64,000 bases of DNA. Origin: Blastococcus_B deserti (GTDB lineage: Bacteria; Actinomycetota; Actinomycetes; Mycobacteriales; Geodermatophilaceae). A program made the position numbers and the translations under genes. The stretch covers positions 186,001 through 250,000 of the forward strand of contig NZ_JBHUHP010000010.1 in NCBI RefSeq assembly GCF_042682525.1, given 5' to 3'. Under the pieces are notes generated by a model. The model worked only from the letters and a program-made list of their open reading frames with translations. It was not told the origin of the DNA and made no database searches. Positions 61,099 through 64,000 of this stretch are shown piece by piece (the first letter of the stretch is position 1; every line of letters starts with the position of its first letter).

Positions 61099-61889
61099 GC
61101 CTGGCCGTGCGTGTGATCCCGTGCCTGGACGTCGACGCCGGCCGGGTGGTCAAGGGCGTGAACTTCGTCGACCTGCGCGACGCCGGCGATCCGGTCGAGA
61201 TGGCCCGCGTCTACGACGCCGAGGGCGCCGACGAGCTGACCTTCCTCGACATCACCGCGAGCTCCGGCGACCGGGCGACCACGTACGACGTGGTGAGCCG
61301 GACCGCCGAGAGCGTGTTCATCCCGCTCACCGTCGGCGGCGGCGTGCGCAGCCCGCAGGACGTGGACCGGCTGCTGCGCGCCGGCGCGGACAAGGTGGCG
61401 GTCAACACGGCCGCGGTCGCCCGCCCCGAGCTGATCGCCGAGATCGCCGACCGGTTCGGCAACCAGGTGCTGGTGCTCTCGCTCGACGCGCGGCGCTGCC
61501 AGGACGGCGCGGTCACCGACTCGGGCTTCGAGATCACCACGCACGGCGGACGGCGGGGCACCGGCCAGGACGCCGTCGAGTGGTGCATCCGCGCCGCGGA
61601 GCTCGGGGCGGGGGAGATCCTGCTCAACTCGATGGACGCCGACGGCACCCGCGCCGGCTTCGACACCGACCTGATCCGCATGGTGCGACGCGAGGTCTCC
61701 GTGCCGCTGATCGCCAGCGGGGGAGCGGGAGCGGTCGAGCACTTCCCCCCGGCGGTCGAGGCCGGTGCCGACGCCGTGCTGGCCGCCAGCGTCTTCCACT
61801 TCGGCGTGCTGCGCATCGGCGAGGTGAAGGACGCCCTCGCGAAGGCGGGCATCCCGGTGCGGCACGAAGCGGACACCCCCCTCAGCTGA
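61095..61889 (+). CDS. hisF: Imidazole glycerol phosphate synthase cyclase HisF
   Basis: Cyclase subunit that combines PRFAR with HisH-derived ammonia. 264 aa with VIPCLDVDAGRVVKGVNF, ELTFLDITASS, VGGGVRSPQDVDRLLRAGADK, EILLNSMDADGT and IASGGAGAVEHF. Catalytic aspartates (in CLDVD and MDADG) are present. GTG at 61095; the end overlaps the minus-strand membrane gene by 8 bases. hisG, hisE and hisI are outside the window. Confidence 0.96.
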   Translation: MSLAVRVIPCLDVDAGRVVKGVNFVDLRDAGDPVEMARVYDAEGADELTFLDITASSGDRATTYDVVSRTAESVFIPLTVGGGVRSPQDVDRLLRAGADKVAVNTAAVARPELIAEIADRFGNQVLVLSLDARRCQDGAVTDSGFEITTHGGRRGTGQDAVEWCIRAAELGAGEILLNSMDADGTRAGFDTDLIRMVRREVSVPLIASGGAGAVEHFPPAVEAGADAVLAASVFHFGVLRIGEVKDALAKAGIPVRHEADTPLS

Positions 61890-62298
61890 CGGGCGCGCCG
61901 CGTGGCGTCCGGGTGCCCGCGAGGAAGAGCGCGGCGCCCGACAGCAGGTTCAGGGCGACGGTCGTCCGAGCCGCTGACGATCTGGGCCGGACTCCCCACG
62001 ACGCGGGTTCGGCGAGCGTTCCCACGAGCACGACGGCGCCGAGGACGGCGCACGTCCGCTCGGGCCATGCGGCGCCGGATCCGGCCCGTGCGGCGGCGGT
62101 CAGCGCGATGACCGGCATGGGCCAGGGTGCCGCCACCCCGGACCCCAGTCCGAGCGCGAGGTGGACCGGGACCCTGCCGGGGAACCGGATCCCGAACGGC
62201 TCGTCCGGAAGCTGCGGCTGCCGCAGCGAGACGGCCGTGGTGAACGCCGTCGCCGCCGCGAAGAAGCTCCCCGCTGCGAGCATCGTCCGGTCGCTCAT
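61882..62298 (-). CDS. Hypothetical four-helix membrane protein
   Basis: 138 aa with about four hydrophobic stretches (LAAGSFFAAATAFTTAV; VHLALGLGSGVAAPWPMPVIALTA; TCAVLGAVVLVGTLA; ALNLLSGAALFLAG). No family recognised. ATG start with GGGAGA about 5 bases upstream and good third-position GC support it as real. Its 3' end overlaps hisF by 8 bases. Confidence 0.65.
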   Translation of the reverse strand: MSDRTMLAAGSFFAAATAFTTAVSLRQPQLPDEPFGIRFPGRVPVHLALGLGSGVAAPWPMPVIALTAAARAGSGAAWPERTCAVLGAVVLVGTLAEPASWGVRPRSSAARTTVALNLLSGAALFLAGTRTPRGAPVS

Positions 62299-62409
62299 GG
62301 GGTCTCCCTCGCTCGTTCGACGCGCGCCGCGTCACGCGACAGTGAATCGGCTGTCCGTGGTGCAGGACAAGGGCGGTGCCGCGTCGGCGATGCCGGTCGG
62401 CGCGTCGGG

Positions 62410-63021
62410 TCAGGACACCGTCACGCGGGCGACGTCGCGGCGGCCGGAGGCCCACAGCAGCAGCTCCAGGGGCTCGCCCTCGACGGTGCGCCCGGCCGCG
62501 CCGAAGCGCTGCTCCGCCCCGGGGACGTCGCTGCGGCGCAGCAGCAGCCCGCGGCGCCCCGCGGCCGGCCGGGCGAACAGCGCCGTCAGGGCCCACAGCT
62601 GGTCCTGCGCCGGGCGCGGGAGGTCGCGGGGTTCCCAGGCCGGCTGTGCCCGCCGCACGTCCTCGTGGTGGATCGCGTACTCGGTCACGTCCAGCCGCCG
62701 GGCCACGACCGGCCAGGCCATGGGCGACCAGGCGGTCGGCCCCGACCGCACCCGGTCGACCACCTCCGCGTACGGCGCGCCCTCCCGCAGCCGGTCCTCC
62801 AGCCGGTGCGCCCAGGCGGCCAGCGGCCCGCCCAGTCCGACGACCTCCGCGGCGTAGCCCGCCAGCGCGTCGGGGCGCCGGTCACGGACGACCAGGTGCG
62901 CGGCCAGATGGGCCGTCGACCAGCCCGCGCAGCAGGTCGGGGCGTCCGGGCCCAGCTTCTCGAACAGGTCGGCCAGGGCGGCACGCTCGCGTTCGGCGAA
63001 CGAGGAGGAAGAGGAAGCCAT
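62410..63021 (-). CDS. TIGR03085-type DinB/maleylpyruvate-isomerase-fold protein
   Basis: 203-aa protein with ERERAALADLFEKLGPDAPTC, CAGWSTAHLAAHLVVRDRRPD and DVTEYAIHHEDVRRAQP; the His-containing segments fit the DinB-like four-helix metal-binding fold and the TIGR03085 actinobacterial family. Relatives use mycothiol as cofactor; the substrate here is unknown. It is divergent from the ABC exporter gene. Confidence 0.85.
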   Translation of the reverse strand: MASSSSSFAERERAALADLFEKLGPDAPTCCAGWSTAHLAAHLVVRDRRPDALAGYAAEVVGLGGPLAAWAHRLEDRLREGAPYAEVVDRVRSGPTAWSPMAWPVVARRLDVTEYAIHHEDVRRAQPAWEPRDLPRPAQDQLWALTALFARPAAGRRGLLLRRSDVPGAEQRFGAAGRTVEGEPLELLLWASGRRDVARVTVS

Positions 63022-63122
63022 CGGCGAGGGTTACCCCCATGCTGTCCCGGGCAGTCCGCCGATACCGGTTAGCCGCCCTAAGCAATACGCGACCATCCGA
63101 AGACCGATCCCCGAGGAGCACC

Positions 63123-64000
63123 GTGGTCCGCCGCCGAGACGCCGTCGTGCGGCGCGGCCTCCGTCACGTGGGGCGCTCCATCGTCGAGCAGCCGGGCATG
63201 TTCACTCTCGCCGTCCTCGCCAGCAGCCTCTACGGCGCGATGACCGTGGCCAGCGCCTGGGTCATCGGCGAGATCACCGACCGCGTGCTGCTGCCCTCGT
63301 TCGACGAGGGCGTCACCACCGCCGCCGCGCTCTCCCTCGCTGCCGCCGCGATCCTCGGCGTGGCGCTGCTGAAGATCGTCGGCATCCTCGGCCGTCGGCT
63401 CTTCGCCGGCGTCATGAGCTACCGGCTGCAGGCCGACTACCGCCGCCGGGTCACCCGGCAGTACCTGCGCCTGCCCCTCTCGTGGCACCAGCGCCACCCG
63501 ACCGGCCAGCTGCTGTCCAACGCCAACTCCGACGTCGAGGCGGCCTGGTTCTTCGTCGCACCGCTGCCCTTCGCCGTCGGGGCCCTGGTGATGATCGCCA
63601 TCACCTCCGTGGCGCTGGTCCTCACCGACCCTCTGCTGGCGCTCGTCGGGCTGGTGGTGTTCCCGCTCGTCTTCGCGGTCAACGTCGTCTACTCGCAGGT
63701 CATGTCGCCGCGGATGCAGCGGGCCCAGCAGCTGCGCGCCGAGGTCAGCGAGATCGCCCACGAGAGCTTCGACGCCGCCCTGGTGGTCAAGACCCTGGGC
63801 CGCGAGGAGGCCGAGACGCGGCGCTTCGCCGCCCGGGCCGAGGAGCTGCGCGACGGCCTGGTCGCCGTCGGCCGGGTGCGGGGCCTGTTCGACCCGCTGA
63901 TGGAGGCCCTGCCCAACCTCGGCACGCTGGCCGTGCTGCTCATCGGCGCCGGCCGGGTGGCCGACGGCAGCACCGACGCCGGCAGCCTGGTCTCCATCGC
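63123..64000 (+). CDS. ABC exporter, membrane domain (partial, runs off window)
   Basis: The first 292 codons of a type IV (MsbA/LmrA-like) ABC transporter. Helices at FTLAVLASSLYGAMTVASAW, then AAALSLAAAAILGVALLKIVG, AVGALVMIAITSVALVLT and LLALVGLVVFPLVFAVNVVY fit the six-helix domain; WHQRHPTGQLLSNANSDVEA and the coupling-helix-like EIAHESFDAALVVKTLGREE are typical. The ATPase domain lies beyond 64000. GTG at 63123 has GAGGAGC upstream. Multidrug or lipid export is possible. Confidence 0.9.
   Translation, partial: MVRRRDAVVRRGLRHVGRSIVEQPGMFTLAVLASSLYGAMTVASAWVIGEITDRVLLPSFDEGVTTAAALSLAAAAILGVALLKIVGILGRRLFAGVMSYRLQADYRRRVTRQYLRLPLSWHQRHPTGQLLSNANSDVEAAWFFVAPLPFAVGALVMIAITSVALVLTDPLLALVGLVVFPLVFAVNVVYSQVMSPRMQRAQQLRAEVSEIAHESFDAALVVKTLGREEAETRRFAARAEELRDGLVAVGRVRGLFDPLMEALPNLGTLAVLLIGAGRVADGSTDAGSLVSI

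Overview
This is a 64-kb piece of very GC-rich actinobacterial chromosome. The division/cell-wall (dcw) cluster has the actinobacterial order mraZ-rsmH-ftsL-ftsI-murE-murF-mraY-ftsW-murG-murC-ftsQ-ftsZ-pgeF-yggS-sepF-yggT-divIVA. Histidine synthesis uses a PriA-type HisA, and many genes start with GTG inside 4-base overlaps. Protein style and neighbourhoods suggest the Geodermatophilaceae (Blastococcus, Modestobacter, Geodermatophilus), but that is inference without any search. No rRNA, tRNA, CRISPR, IS element or prophage gene was found. The window is core chromosome rather than an accessory island.

Layout. (1) 1-18.7 kb: dcw cluster from the end of mraZ to divIVA, closed by a strong hairpin. 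murD is not in its usual place between mraY and ftsW, and a 7-N assembly gap breaks the reading frame of ftsZ. (2) 18.8-23.7 kb: alpha-glucoside-type ABC importer (two permeases and a lipoprotein on the minus strand, ATPase divergent). (3) 23.7-30.6 kb: small membrane protein, ileS (minus), a K+/H+ antiporter and a DUF4032 kinase-like protein. (4) 30.7-36.9 kb: LpqY-SugABC-like trehalose/disaccharide importer followed by a GH13 glucosidase. (5) 36.9-44.5 kb: lspA, rluD-type pseudouridine synthase, CPBP protease, GNAT acetyltransferase, dnaE, DUF2567 membrane protein. (6) 44.6-50.7 kb: four-gene operon of acyl-CoA ligase, DUF3556 membrane protein, phytoene-desaturase-like flavoprotein and PucR-type regulator, the best candidate for an undescribed pathway. 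(7) 50.8-61.9 kb: LON-domain protein (minus), then hisD-hisC-hisB-small membrane ORF, hisH and priA-ridA-hisF. This his locus is interrupted by a diguanylate cyclase, an M28 membrane peptidase and a nitroreductase. (8) 61.9-64 kb: two small minus-strand genes and the start of an ABC exporter.

Non-coding structure. The most interesting signal is a dispersed family of about 60-bp intergenic hairpins, with at least six copies, mostly just after stop codons. The loop core is conserved. In four copies the stem arms differ in sequence but stay perfectly complementary, which indicates a conserved folded element. Also notable are a four-box array of GTGG repeats at helical spacing between mraZ and rsmH (MraZ-operator-like), twin 21-bp hairpin repeats beside it, a large dyad upstream of the acyl-CoA ligase operon, and a 15-nt minisatellite encoding the linker of SepF.
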